A stretch of 64,000 bases of DNA. Source: Hyphococcus formosus (GTDB taxonomy: Bacteria > Pseudomonadota > Alphaproteobacteria > Caulobacterales > Parvularculaceae). This document shows positions 42,172-50,239 of the stretch, piece by piece. The notes beneath the pieces are model-generated. The model had not been told where the DNA came from, made no database searches, and was given only the letters and a program-made list of their open reading frames with translations. The DNA lies in contig NZ_CP157210.1 in the NCBI RefSeq assembly GCF_046736345.1, positions 930,001 through 994,000 on the forward strand. Reading direction: 5' to 3'. The position numbers were made by a program, and so were the translations under genes. Every line of letters begins with the position of its first letter. Positions within the stretch are counted from its first letter, which is position 1.

Positions 42172-42930
42172 CTAACTCGTGCCGACGCCGCCATAGCGAC
42201 GCTCGCGGTTGTAATATTCCTCGATGGCTTCCGCGAATTCCTTTTTGCTGAAATCCGGCCAAAGGACATCTAGAAAAATATACTCCGCATAAGCGGCTTG
42301 CCATAACAGGAAATTCGAAACGCGCTTTTCACCACTTGTGCGAATTACAATATCAGGGTCAGGCACACCGTCAGTATCAAGATAACCAGCGATAGTCTTT
42401 TCATCGATATCTTTTGGTTGCAGAGATCCGGATTTAACGTCTTCTACTAAAGACTTTGCCGCGCGTCTTATTTCATCGCGACCGCCATAGTTAAATGCGA
42501 TCTGCAGAAGAAATGCCGTGTTATCGCATGTTTCTTTTTCAGCCTTGTTCACCAAGGCCCGCAGATCAAGCGACAGGTTCTCGCGATCACCAATAATCCG
42601 TACACGACAATTTTCTTTTTTTAGCCGTGGCAGATCACCAACGATAAATTCGCGCAGCAAACCCATAAGATCGCGGATCTCACCGGCTGGCCGCCGCCAG
42701 TTTTCCGTAGAAAATGAATATAACGTTAGATGTGTGAGGCCGAGATCACGGGCCGCTTCGACACAGCGACGCGCGGCCTGAACCCCTTCCTTGTGCCCTT
42801 CCGTACGCGACAGACCCCGCGCCTTTGCCCACCGACCGTTCCCATCCATGATGATGGCAACATGTTTTGGCGGGCTGAGATCGCCTTTTTCCGGCCGGGC
42901 AGATTGGGAATGTGCAGGTATAGCGGTCAT
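42172..42930 (-). CDS. uppS: undecaprenyl diphosphate synthase
   Basis: Cis-prenyltransferase that builds the C55 lipid carrier for peptidoglycan and O-antigen. The catalytic Asp is in HVAIIMDGNGRWAKARGL near residue 29; LTLYSFSTENWRRPAGEI, LLQIAFNYGGRDEI and the diphosphate-binding C-terminal VIRTSGEKRVSNFLLWQAAYAEYIFLD are all conserved. Length is 252 residues. It is 70 bases downstream of frr in the operon. Confidence 0.96.
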   Translation of the reverse strand: MTAIPAHSQSARPEKGDLSPPKHVAIIMDGNGRWAKARGLSRTEGHKEGVQAARRCVEAARDLGLTHLTLYSFSTENWRRPAGEIRDLMGLLREFIVGDLPRLKKENCRVRIIGDRENLSLDLRALVNKAEKETCDNTAFLLQIAFNYGGRDEIRRAAKSLVEDVKSGSLQPKDIDEKTIAGYLDTDGVPDPDIVIRTSGEKRVSNFLLWQAAYAEYIFLDVLWPDFSKKEFAEAIEEYYNRERRYGGVGTS

Positions 42931-43000
42931 GACCGAATTGGCGCCATTTCTCGCCTGCCTAACTCACATCCGCATTCCTGTGGCACAAAACTTATCCCAA

Positions 43001-43546
43001 TTATACTTGCAGTATTTCTTCTTCTTTGTGGGCGAGGGCTTCGTCCACTTTTTTCACCATTTCATCCGTGAGCTTTTGAACGTCGTCAGACAGCTTCTTC
43101 TGCTCGTCTTCGCCGCCCTCTTCTTTTTTCACGGCTTCCATTCCCTCGCGGCGAACATTGCGGATCGCGACTTTGGCCTGTTCCGCATATTTCGCTGCGA
43201 CTTTGGTAAGCTCGACCCGGCGTTCCTCCGTAAGCGGTGGGATCGGCACGCGAACACTCTGGCCGTCGACGACCGGGTTCACGCCCAGGCCCGATTCACG
43301 GATCGCCTTTTCGACAGCTCCAACGAGGCCTTTGTCCCATACGCTGATCGAGATCATGCGCGGCTCAGGGACGCTTACGGTGCCGACCTGGACCATCGGC
43401 ATTTTGGAGCCATAGGCGTCGACGTCGATCGGCTCGACCAGACTAGCGCTGGCACGACCGGTCCGAAGGCCAGAAAATTCAGATTTGAGTGCCGCAATCG
43501 CGCCGTCCATACGCTTGCGTAAATCCTTAATATCAAAACCGCTCAT
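43001..43546 (-). CDS. frr: ribosome recycling factor
   Basis: Splits post-termination ribosomes together with EF-G. The tRNA-shaped protein of 181 residues shows the conserved GLRTGRASASLVEPIDVDAYGSKMP, WDKGLVGAVEKAIRESGLGVNPVVDG, VRVPIPPLTEERRVELTKV and the long final helix DEMVKKVDEALAHKEEEILQV. It lies between pyrH and uppS, as in nearly all alphaproteobacteria. Confidence 0.97.
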   Translation of the reverse strand: MSGFDIKDLRKRMDGAIAALKSEFSGLRTGRASASLVEPIDVDAYGSKMPMVQVGTVSVPEPRMISISVWDKGLVGAVEKAIRESGLGVNPVVDGQSVRVPIPPLTEERRVELTKVAAKYAEQAKVAIRNVRREGMEAVKKEEGGEDEQKKLSDDVQKLTDEMVKKVDEALAHKEEEILQV

Positions 43547-43614
43547 GCCGTATATTCTCCTAAGTTTCTTATCGCCTGATTTTACGGTGAAAATCGGCTT
43601 CTGTCTTGTTCAGA

Positions 43615-44367
43615 TTATGGCTTTTGATCGCTAATTACGGTCGAAGCGCCCTCGCCCGTCAATGCGCCAACGACGCCGCCGCCAACGCCAATTGGGAAAA
43701 CCACAATCGGAATATCGCTTTCCCGGGTAAGTGAAATCGCTGCCTGATCCATGACTTTGAGATCCCGCATCAGGACCTCGTGATAGGACAAATGTTCAAA
43801 ACGCTCGGCGTCAGGGTCCAATTTCGGATCTGCTGAATACACCCCGTCAACCTGAGTTCCCTTCAACAGGGCGTCGCATCCCATTTCTGCGGCGCGGAGC
43901 GCTGCCGCGGTGTCTGTCGTGAAGAACGGATTGCCGGTACCGGCGGCGAAAATCACGATCCGGCCTTTTTCCATATGCCGGAGCGCCCGCCTGCGGATAT
44001 AGGGCTCACAAATCGCTGTCATCTCAATCGCTGATAAAACGCGGGTATAGAGGCCAATCCGTTCAAGCGCATTCTGAACTGCCAGCGCGTTCATGACCGT
44101 GGCCAGCATGCCCATATAATCGGCGCTGGCGCGCTCCATACCTTGCGCGGCCGGCGATACACCGCGGAAAATATTACCGCCGCCAATAACGAGGCAGATT
44201 TCTGCGCCCAGTTCCTTGGCTTCTTTTATCTCATTGGCGATCCGGCTGACGGTTTCATTGTCGATTCCATACTGACCGGGCCCCATCAGAGCCTCACCGC
44301 TGATTTTCAGCAAAACCCGACGATATCTAAGGGAGGCGGAGCTTTTCTCGGTGGATGATTGGGTCAT
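43615..44367 (-). CDS. pyrH: UMP kinase
   Basis: Amino acid kinase-fold enzyme phosphorylating UMP to UDP in pyrimidine nucleotide synthesis. The nucleotide-binding parts are RVLLKISGEALMG, LVIGGGNIFRGV and ADYMGMLATVMNALAVQNALE, with GTGNPFFTTDTAAALRA and GCDALLKGTQVDGVY further on. Length is 250 residues. It is downstream of a double hairpin that follows tsf, so its level may be set by read-through or by its own promoter. Confidence 0.96.
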   Translation of the reverse strand: MTQSSTEKSSASLRYRRVLLKISGEALMGPGQYGIDNETVSRIANEIKEAKELGAEICLVIGGGNIFRGVSPAAQGMERASADYMGMLATVMNALAVQNALERIGLYTRVLSAIEMTAICEPYIRRRALRHMEKGRIVIFAAGTGNPFFTTDTAAALRAAEMGCDALLKGTQVDGVYSADPKLDPDAERFEHLSYHEVLMRDLKVMDQAAISLTRESDIPIVVFPIGVGGGVVGALTGEGASTVISDQKP

Positions 44368-44448
44368 GGTGTCAGCCTTCTGAGTCGCGCCCTTTTACAC
44401 TACTGCCTACTTGGTAATTTGGCAGCCCCGGCGCTTACTATACATATG

Positions 44449-44513
44449 TAAAAGCGCCGCGAAGGACTGCCCCACGCGGCGCTTTTGAAGCGTTTGGCTG
44501 CCGCCGTCAAACG
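44449..44513 (-). terminator. double hairpin after tsf
   Basis: On the minus strand tsf is followed first by GCGTTTG/CAAACGC (44489-44495 and 44507-44513) and then by a perfect 12-base stem AAAAGCGCCGCG/CGCGGCGCTTTT (44449-44460 and 44474-44485). The second ends in a short T run. It should end many rpsB-tsf transcripts, leaving pyrH to read-through or to a promoter in the 161-base gap. Confidence 0.65.
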
Positions 44514-44528
44514 CCGACAGCGCCATTT

Positions 44529-45437
44529 TTAGTCTTCGTCGTCGCTTTTCTCGACGCCATCGCCCAATTCGAGGCGGGCAAAGCCGACGAGTTCGATTGG
44601 AGCGCCGACATCTTTTGCCGCGTTTTCGAGAACGGCACCGACTTTTGTCTCGCCGTCGATAACGAAAATCTGCTCAAGCAGGACAGATTCTTCGTAGAAT
44701 TTACGAAGGCGACCTTCGACCATTTTCTCAATGATGTTTTCTGGTTTGCCTGATGCGCGAGCCTGATCGGCGAGAACGCTTTTCTCGCGCTCAATGACTT
44801 CTGGATCAAGATCTTCGATCCGGCTTGAAAGCGGCCGTGCCGCAGCAACATGCATCGCAATCTGTTTGCCAACAGCTTCGAGCTTGGCTTTGTCACCCGA
44901 TGATTTCAGACCAACGAGAACGCCGATTTTGCCAAGACCGTCTGCTGCTTGACCGTGAATGTAGTTTGCAACGACGCCTTCTTCGACAACGATGCCCTGC
45001 GCGCGACGCAGGTTCATGTTTTCGCCGATTTGACCAACCATCTCTGCGATATGTTCGTCTACAGATTTGTCAGCACCTGGGAATTTTTCAGCGCGAAGTT
45101 TTTCGAGATCGCCATTAACTGACAATGCCGTCTGAGCGATATCGCGAACCATGTTCTGGAAGATTTCGTTCCGTGCAACGAAGTCTGTTTCTGAGTTCAC
45201 TTCGACAACAACGCCAGTTGCGCCTGAAGCGTTTGCTTCAACGGCAACAGCAACCAGACCTTCTGATGCTGTACGGCCTGCTTTTTTCGCAGCTTTGGAA
45301 AGACCTTTTTTACGAAGCCAATCTACAGCCGCTTCCATGTCGCCATTGGTTTCCTGCAAAGCGGTTTTGCAGTCCATCATGCCGGCGCCGGTCATTTCGC
45401 GCAATTGTTTCACTGTCGCTGCGGTAATGCCAGACAT
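44529..45437 (-). CDS. tsf: translation elongation factor Ts
   Basis: Nucleotide exchange factor for EF-Tu, 302 residues. The N-terminal UBA-like domain begins GITAATVKQLREMTGAGMMDCKTALQET, followed by AVDWLRKKGLSKAAKKAGRTASEGLV and the conserved EVNSETDFVARNEIFQ. The core domains with the coiled coil complete the protein. ATG 45437 is chosen because AAAGGAG lies eight bases before it; a longer in-frame extension exists but lacks such a site. It follows rpsB as in nearly all bacteria. Confidence 0.97.
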   Translation of the reverse strand: MSGITAATVKQLREMTGAGMMDCKTALQETNGDMEAAVDWLRKKGLSKAAKKAGRTASEGLVAVAVEANASGATGVVVEVNSETDFVARNEIFQNMVRDIAQTALSVNGDLEKLRAEKFPGADKSVDEHIAEMVGQIGENMNLRRAQGIVVEEGVVANYIHGQAADGLGKIGVLVGLKSSGDKAKLEAVGKQIAMHVAAARPLSSRIEDLDPEVIEREKSVLADQARASGKPENIIEKMVEGRLRKFYEESVLLEQIFVIDGETKVGAVLENAAKDVGAPIELVGFARLELGDGVEKSDDED

Positions 45438-45512
45438 TGGTTTGCTCCTTTGTTTGATTCGTTCAGCGCCTATATCGGCGCGTTTTGTCACAATTTTATT
45501 CGCGTTTTGCGA

Positions 45513-45547
45513 AAGGCGGGCGTTGGTCTTTAAACCGCGCCCGCCTT
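45513..45547 (-). terminator. hairpin between rpsB and tsf
   Basis: AAGGCGGGCG (45513-45522) and CGCCCGCCTT (45538-45547) form a perfect 10-base stem with a 15-base loop, 26 bases downstream of rpsB. On the minus strand it is followed by TTTCG, a weak tail, so it may work as an attenuator or a processing site that keeps more S2 than EF-Ts mRNA. Confidence 0.5.
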
Positions 45548-45572
45548 GTGTTCTTTGACGCTTTACGCGCCC

Positions 45573-46370
45573 TTAGGCAGAAGCGGCGTCTGAATTGTCG
45601 CCGCTTTCAGCTGGCTTTTCAGAAAGTGCTGCTTCCGCAGGGACTTCGTCGAATTCGCCAAGATCAACGCCCAGCGCAGCTTGGCTTTCGCCGATGCCGT
45701 CGATCACTGCGTCTGCCACAAGATTGCAGTAGAGCGAGATCGCGCGTGATGCGTCGTCATTACCCGGGATCACATAGTCGATATTATCAGGGTCGCAGTT
45801 TGTATCGACAACTGCGATCACTGGAATGCCGAGTTTGCGTGCTTCCTGAATTGCGATCGCTTCTTTTTTGACGTCGATGACGAACATCAGATCCGGCAGA
45901 CCGCCCATTTCACGAATACCGCCAAGTGATGCTTCAAGACGCTCGCGTTCGCGGCTGAGTTGTAGAATTTCTTTTTTGGTGAGACCTGCGCCACCACCAG
46001 CAAGACGTTCTTCCATCTCTTTTAGGCGACGGATCGAGTTTGAGATCGTTTCCCAGTTTGTCAGCGTTCCGCCGAGCCAGCGCACATTCATGTAATACTG
46101 CGCGCAACGACGTGCGGCTTCTGCGACTGGGCCCTGTGCCTGACGCTTCGTACCAACGAAAAGAACGCGACCGCCACCAGCAACAACATCGCGCACTTTG
46201 ACGAGTGCTTGATGAAGCAATGGAACGCTCTGCGATAGATCGAGGATGTGAATGCCGTTACGCTCGCCAAAGATGTAGTTCTTCATCTTTGGGTTCCACC
46301 GGTGTGTTTGGTGGCCGAAATGTACACCAGCTTCTAATAGCTGACGCATGGAATATTCTGGCAATGCCAT
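45573..46370 (-). CDS. rpsB: 30S ribosomal protein S2
   Basis: Ribosomal protein of the small subunit, 265 residues, needed for S1 binding. It starts with the family pattern MRQLLEAGVHFGHQTHRWNPKMKNYIFGERNGIHILDL and contains FVGTKRQAQGPVAEAARR, RWLGGTLTNWETI, LPDLMFVIDVKKEAIAIQEARKLGIPVIAVVDTNCDPD and VIPGNDDASRAI. The acidic, Ala-rich tail beyond residue 230 is common in this group. It is the first gene of the minus-strand superoperon; its promoter must lie in the 46371-46739 gap. Confidence 0.97.
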   Translation of the reverse strand: MALPEYSMRQLLEAGVHFGHQTHRWNPKMKNYIFGERNGIHILDLSQSVPLLHQALVKVRDVVAGGGRVLFVGTKRQAQGPVAEAARRCAQYYMNVRWLGGTLTNWETISNSIRRLKEMEERLAGGGAGLTKKEILQLSRERERLEASLGGIREMGGLPDLMFVIDVKKEAIAIQEARKLGIPVIAVVDTNCDPDNIDYVIPGNDDASRAISLYCNLVADAVIDGIGESQAALGVDLGEFDEVPAEAALSEKPAESGDNSDAASA

Positions 46371-46739
46371 TTTCCTATGACTCCTTCAGTTTTGACCGCC
46401 GCGGCGCGTGGAATTACCGACAAAGCCCAAAAGCCCGCCGGATCACTGAGGATCACGCCGCGTGTGAGATGGCGCGGCCTATACGACCTCTTACGTTTCG
46501 GCGCAAGTCAAAACCCCGATTTTCTGGGCGTTTTCGTTAGATTTCCCGTTGATTTCTCCAAAGGCGATTGCGGATACTATAAGGCCGTAGAAAAAGGCGT
46601 GGATAACTTTTTCTAAACAACTGAAAACTTTCAGTTTTTTCATGTTTTGCCGGGACCGGTACCCTATGACGGGGTGACGAACATGTTAGGTTTTGAACGA
46701 GCGAATTCTTGCGCAGCCATTTCAAGGGTGAGGTATAAG
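46371..46739. other. divergent promoter region between rpsB and a lipoprotein gene, with a hairpin
   Basis: A 369-base gap that must hold the rpsB operon promoter and leader (minus strand) and the lipoprotein promoter (plus strand). A short palindrome AACTGAA/TTCAGTT at 46619-46636 is followed on the plus strand by TTTT (to 46640) and has the look of a small rho-independent terminator or attenuator, although no gene precedes it on that strand. On the minus strand TATAGT near 46575-46580 could be part of the rpsB promoter. No coding sequence is supported. Confidence 0.35.
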
Positions 46740-47228
46740 ATGCGAAAACAGAATTATCTTATTGGCATTGTTTCGTTATTCGCGGTGCAGGCATGCGGAA
46801 ACCAGGCCGCAACGGGCGAAAACGAGCAATCCGCCACCACGGAAACCGAAGAGGTCGCCGCATCCGAGGACGGTGAAATGAGCCAAGCCAATGATTGTCC
46901 AGTCATCGCAAGTCGGAATTGGAATGCCTGGATAAACGCAATGCCGGGTCCTGACGCTACGCGCTCCTTGCATGTCACGGGCGAGATTGATTTGCCGACA
47001 CCGGGTTATGAGATCGAAATGATCGCCGGAGTTGCGGACCGAAGCGCCATCCCTACCCAGCGGCTCATTATCAAGGCCACGCCGCCATCCGGCATGGTCA
47101 CTCAGGTCATTACTACCGAATCTGTTTCTTACTCAGGCCCGGCAATCGCAGATCTATATCGGTCAATTATGGTCCTATGCGGTGATACGGTCCTGACCGA
47201 AATCACGGAACTTCAACTCGCGCAGTAA
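46740..47228 (+). CDS. putative lipoprotein, 162 residues
   Basis: An unrecognised exported protein. The signal sequence MRKQNYLIGIVSLFAVQACGN ends with a plausible lipobox VQAC, followed by an acidic Glu/Thr/Ser-rich linker (about 22-50) and a compact domain starting NDCPVIASRNWNAWINAMPGP and including LHVTGEIDLPTPGYEIEM, which suggests a small beta-rich fold. Its two later cysteines (in DCPV and VLCGD) could form a disulfide. ATG 46740 is chosen because GAGG lies eight bases before it and the signal peptide follows; the frame is open further upstream. It ends exactly where the convergent lipoprotein gene ends. Confidence 0.7.
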   Translation: MRKQNYLIGIVSLFAVQACGNQAATGENEQSATTETEEVAASEDGEMSQANDCPVIASRNWNAWINAMPGPDATRSLHVTGEIDLPTPGYEIEMIAGVADRSAIPTQRLIIKATPPSGMVTQVITTESVSYSGPAIADLYRSIMVLCGDTVLTEITELQLAQ

Positions 47229-47684
47229 CTACTCTGCGCTTAATCGCTCAAATAACCTTTGCCCGGATGAGAAAGCGGCTCTTAGCTCATGTTCATCCGG
47301 TTCGGTTGGTCTTCCGTTCAGTGTCTTCCGCGCGTGTATGATCTTTTCGCCGTCAAATGCAATGTCGAAACTCTGCTCATACCAACCGTCCGACGGCGCA
47401 CCATTGTCGCTGAGAACTCGTGACCATGCCTGATAGGCTCTCAAGCCAGAACCAGTATATTCGTATACGGTCCACCCCTCGCCTCGGTTTTCCAGTTGAT
47501 AGTGCTCGATAACTTGATTGGGTTTTCCGTTGTCGATAAAGGCTATGTAATCAGTATTAATACCGTCAATGAGCGTTGATCCCACCAAAAACGGAATTCC
47601 GCCACGTGTTTCCGATGACATCTTATCGCTCGTCGCGCATGCGCAGAGCATGAAAATCAAAAAAACTGTAAGAGCCTGTTTCAT
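47229..47684 (-). CDS. putative lipoprotein, 151 residues
   Basis: A second unrecognised exported protein. The signal peptide KQALTVFLIFMLCACATSD has a lipobox MLCAC; either Cys could be lipidated. The mature part contains a repeated YxxxxRGEGWTVYEYTGSGLRAYQAWSR region and FDGEKIIHARKTLNGRPTEPDE, typical of small envelope proteins but not of a family I can name. Its stop abuts that of the convergent lipoprotein gene without any gap, so no terminator fits between them. It stands alone 54 bases from the kdsA end. Confidence 0.65.
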   Translation of the reverse strand: MKQALTVFLIFMLCACATSDKMSSETRGGIPFLVGSTLIDGINTDYIAFIDNGKPNQVIEHYQLENRGEGWTVYEYTGSGLRAYQAWSRVLSDNGAPSDGWYEQSFDIAFDGEKIIHARKTLNGRPTEPDEHELRAAFSSGQRLFERLSAE

Positions 47685-47737
47685 TGCACTGCCTTCTGCA
47701 TTCTAGATAACAGCAATTATAGGCCGGATTATGGCGC

Positions 47738-48607
47738 TTAGACGTAACCATGTAGCGACGCGCGTTTTTTCGTGATTTTGTCGATCTCTAACAGATCACT
47801 GATAAATGCTTCGAACTGGCTCATGGGAATCATATTCGGCCCGTCAGACATCGCGGCATCAGGGTCCGGATGGGTTTCGGCGAATACGGCCGCAACCCCA
47901 ACAGCAACAGCGGCGCGTCCAAGGGTCGGCGCAAATTCCCGTTGGCCGCCTGATGTCGTTCCTGCGCCGCCAGGCGTTTGCACCGAATGCGTAATATCAA
48001 AAACCACGGGGCATTGAGTTTCCCGCGCCATTATCGGTAAGCCGCGATAATCGCTTACAAGAGTGTTGTATCCGAAACTCGTGCCGCGATCGGTGACAAC
48101 CACCCTATCGTTTCCGGCTTCACGCACTTTCGCGACCACATTCTTCATATCCCACGGGGCGAGGAACTGCCCCTTTTTGATCTTGATCACTTTCCCTGTT
48201 TTCGCCGCGGCGACGAGCAAATCGGTTTGCCGACAAAGAAATGCGGGGATCTGGATTACATCCACGACCTCGCCCACTTTTGCGCATTGACCCGGCTCGT
48301 GGACGTCGGTCACGACCGACAGGCCCGTCGTCTCGCGAATTTCCGCAAAGACATCGAGCGCTTGCGAAAGGCCCATCCCGCGCGCAGAACTTGCGCTGGT
48401 TCGGTTTGCCTTGTCGAAGGACGATTTATAGACAAGACCAATGCCTAACCGCGCCGCGATTTCTTTTAACGCGCCAGCGCATTCAAGCGCGTGATCGCGG
48501 CTTTCCATGGCGCAGGGTCCCGCAAAAACAGACAACGGCAGGTGATTGCCGATCGAGACATCTCCGGCTTTGGCCGATATTTCGACAATCTTGCCATTTT
48601 CGGGCAT
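47738..48607 (-). CDS. kdsA: 3-deoxy-8-phosphooctulonate synthase
   Basis: Condenses arabinose 5-phosphate with phosphoenolpyruvate to Kdo 8-phosphate, precursor of the inner core of lipopolysaccharide. The TIM-barrel protein of 289 residues has VFAGPCAMESRDHALECAGAL, YKSSFDKANRTSASSARGMGL, VVTDVHEPGQCAKVGEVVDVIQIPAFLCRQTDLL, KIKKGQFLAPWDM and PVVFDITHSVQTPGG. The Cys in QIPAFLCRQTD is not the metal Cys; metal-type assignment is not attempted. It is divergent from kdsD, which makes its substrate, across a 102-base gap. Confidence 0.96.
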   Translation of the reverse strand: MPENGKIVEISAKAGDVSIGNHLPLSVFAGPCAMESRDHALECAGALKEIAARLGIGLVYKSSFDKANRTSASSARGMGLSQALDVFAEIRETTGLSVVTDVHEPGQCAKVGEVVDVIQIPAFLCRQTDLLVAAAKTGKVIKIKKGQFLAPWDMKNVVAKVREAGNDRVVVTDRGTSFGYNTLVSDYRGLPIMARETQCPVVFDITHSVQTPGGAGTTSGGQREFAPTLGRAAVAVGVAAVFAETHPDPDAAMSDGPNMIPMSQFEAFISDLLEIDKITKKRASLHGYV

Positions 48608-48709
48608 GGTGAAGCTCCGTTAACTTGAATTTTCCGGGCGATTCCGGTGATGAGTGTACATGGCCCGAGCGCCCCAAATGGGCAAGTTTTCGAACGGTAA
48701 TATAGTCAA

Positions 48710-49663
48710 ATGATTGATCCCTTGAATATCGCCCGCGACGTCATTGTACAGGAAATCGCCGGGCTGGAAGCCCTGAAAAACTCGCTGGGCGAGGACTTTA
48801 AATCCGCTGTGGCGCTATTGGGAGGCGCAAAGGGACGGATCGTCGTCACCGGAATGGGTAAGTCCGGTCATGTTGCCAGAAAAATTGCCGCGACTTTTTC
48901 ATCGACCGGGGCACCGGCAATGTTCGTGCATCCTGCCGAAGCAAGCCATGGCGATCTCGGTATGATTTCCAAGGACGATGTCATTCTCGCATTGTCGAAA
49001 TCCGGTGAGACCGCCGAACTCGGTGATATTCTCGCTTATGCGGCGCGCTTTGATATTCCGATCACCGCAATTACTGCCGTCCCCGGTTCGGCATTGGCCA
49101 ATAGCGCTACGGTCGCGCTTATTCTTCCGGACGCGGAGGAGGCCTGCGGGCAAACATTTGCGCCAACGACTTCAACGACCATGATGATGGCGCTCGGGGA
49201 TGCGCTCGCCGTCGCCAAATTGCGACAACGTGGGTTTACCGCCGGTGACTTTAAAGGGTTCCATCCCGGCGGAAAGTTAGGGGCTGCATTACGCCGCGCC
49301 AGCGACCTTATGCACGGAAAAGATGCCCTGCCGCTTTGTCATCCCGATGCATCCATGCCAGAGATTATCGACGTGATTTCTAACGGCGGATTTGGATGCG
49401 TCGGCATCGTGAATGATGAGGGGTTGCTTAAAGGCATTATCACTGATGGCGACATTCGCCGTCACCTGTCAGGTGGACTAGACGCCAAGACCGCCGCAGA
49501 CATCATGACAACAAATCCGCGTACTGCAGAAGCCGACACGCTCGCGGGTGATATCCTCTCTTATATGAGCAAGAATAAAATTACTGCGTTATTTGTAATC
49601 GAGGACAAAAAACCAATCGGTATTGTCCATGTCCATGATTGCTTGTCGATCGGTGTGATTTAA
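48710..49663 (+). CDS. kdsD: arabinose-5-phosphate isomerase (KpsF/GutQ family)
   Basis: Interconverts ribulose 5-phosphate and arabinose 5-phosphate for Kdo synthesis. The N-terminal SIS domain (about 40-170) has VTGMGKSGHVARKIAATFSSTGAPAMFVHPAEASHGDLGMI and ALSKSGETAELGDILAYA. Two CBS domains follow (about 205-317: ALPLCHPDASMPEIIDVIS, GCVGIVNDEGLLKGIITDGDIRR, ALFVIEDKKPIGIVHVHD). Length is 317 residues. Divergent from kdsA, so the pair may share regulation. Its end overlaps the convergent hypothetical gene by four bases. Confidence 0.94.
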   Translation: MIDPLNIARDVIVQEIAGLEALKNSLGEDFKSAVALLGGAKGRIVVTGMGKSGHVARKIAATFSSTGAPAMFVHPAEASHGDLGMISKDDVILALSKSGETAELGDILAYAARFDIPITAITAVPGSALANSATVALILPDAEEACGQTFAPTTSTTMMMALGDALAVAKLRQRGFTAGDFKGFHPGGKLGAALRRASDLMHGKDALPLCHPDASMPEIIDVISNGGFGCVGIVNDEGLLKGIITDGDIRRHLSGGLDAKTAADIMTTNPRTAEADTLAGDILSYMSKNKITALFVIEDKKPIGIVHVHDCLSIGVI

Positions 49664-50121
49664 CGCCGGTTGAGTAAACCGCGCAAAAGCGATCGCGGCT
49701 CCGTCGCCGCGCTTCGTGCTGCTGCTAAATCTTTATCATCTAAATCTTCGGTGCGTTGTTCGTTACTTGCGGGCTCGGGTGCCAGTTGGGAAGTGTTTCC
49801 GGCAACGGGTGTAGGTTCGTGCGATTTCAACTGAGCTGATAACGCCGCCTGACGATCAGCCAGGTCTTGCCAAGCGCGCTCAACCTGACCGGTCAAATCG
49901 CGCATTTCCGACATTTGACTTTTCAGACCCGCGACGAGGTCTTCGGCCTCGGCAAGGGTTGAACGGGCATGCGAAGATGCCCTCAACGTCATAATGGCGA
50001 CGATTAAGGAACCAATAAAGAAAGCCAATGTTCCAATGAACAAACCGCTCACCAGAGCAGTTTCATTTACCGACAAAAAATCAGCCAATCCAGAAACGGA
50101 TATAATTGCAGCAACACTCAT
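49660..50121 (-). CDS. hypothetical membrane-anchored coiled-coil protein
   Basis: A 153-residue protein I cannot name. One membrane helix at about 24-46 (LVSGLFIGTLAFFIGSLIVAIMTL) is followed by a coiled coil of about 50 residues (LAEAEDLVAGLKSQMSEMRDLTGQVERAWQDLADRQAALSAQLKS) and an unstructured tail. It could be a scaffold or a cell division/DNA-processing accessory protein, but there is no direct evidence. It is convergent with kdsD with a four-base overlap and lies back to back with the photolyase gene. Confidence 0.7.
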   Translation of the reverse strand: MSVAAIISVSGLADFLSVNETALVSGLFIGTLAFFIGSLIVAIMTLRASSHARSTLAEAEDLVAGLKSQMSEMRDLTGQVERAWQDLADRQAALSAQLKSHEPTPVAGNTSQLAPEPASNEQRTEDLDDKDLAAARSAATEPRSLLRGLLNRR

Positions 50122-50239
50122 CTAAATCCCCCACCCAAACGTTCACAAGACTAAGCCTGCATGAAACATCTGCGTGTCTACCAATACCGAATCGAACAAG
50201 CCGGGTCCACCCGGCGTTAACAGTGCGAATAATACATAA

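Noticed and set aside
42791..43522. Open frame of 243 codons on the plus strand opposite frr and uppS
   Set aside because: Aromatic- and His-rich translation typical of antisense frames; frr and uppS are highly conserved on the other strand.
46377..46616. 79-codon frame in the rpsB/lipoprotein gap that ends just before a hairpin with a T tract
   Set aside because: The hairpin makes it tempting, but there is no ribosome binding site, the translation has no family or signal features, and the region must hold the rpsB leader.
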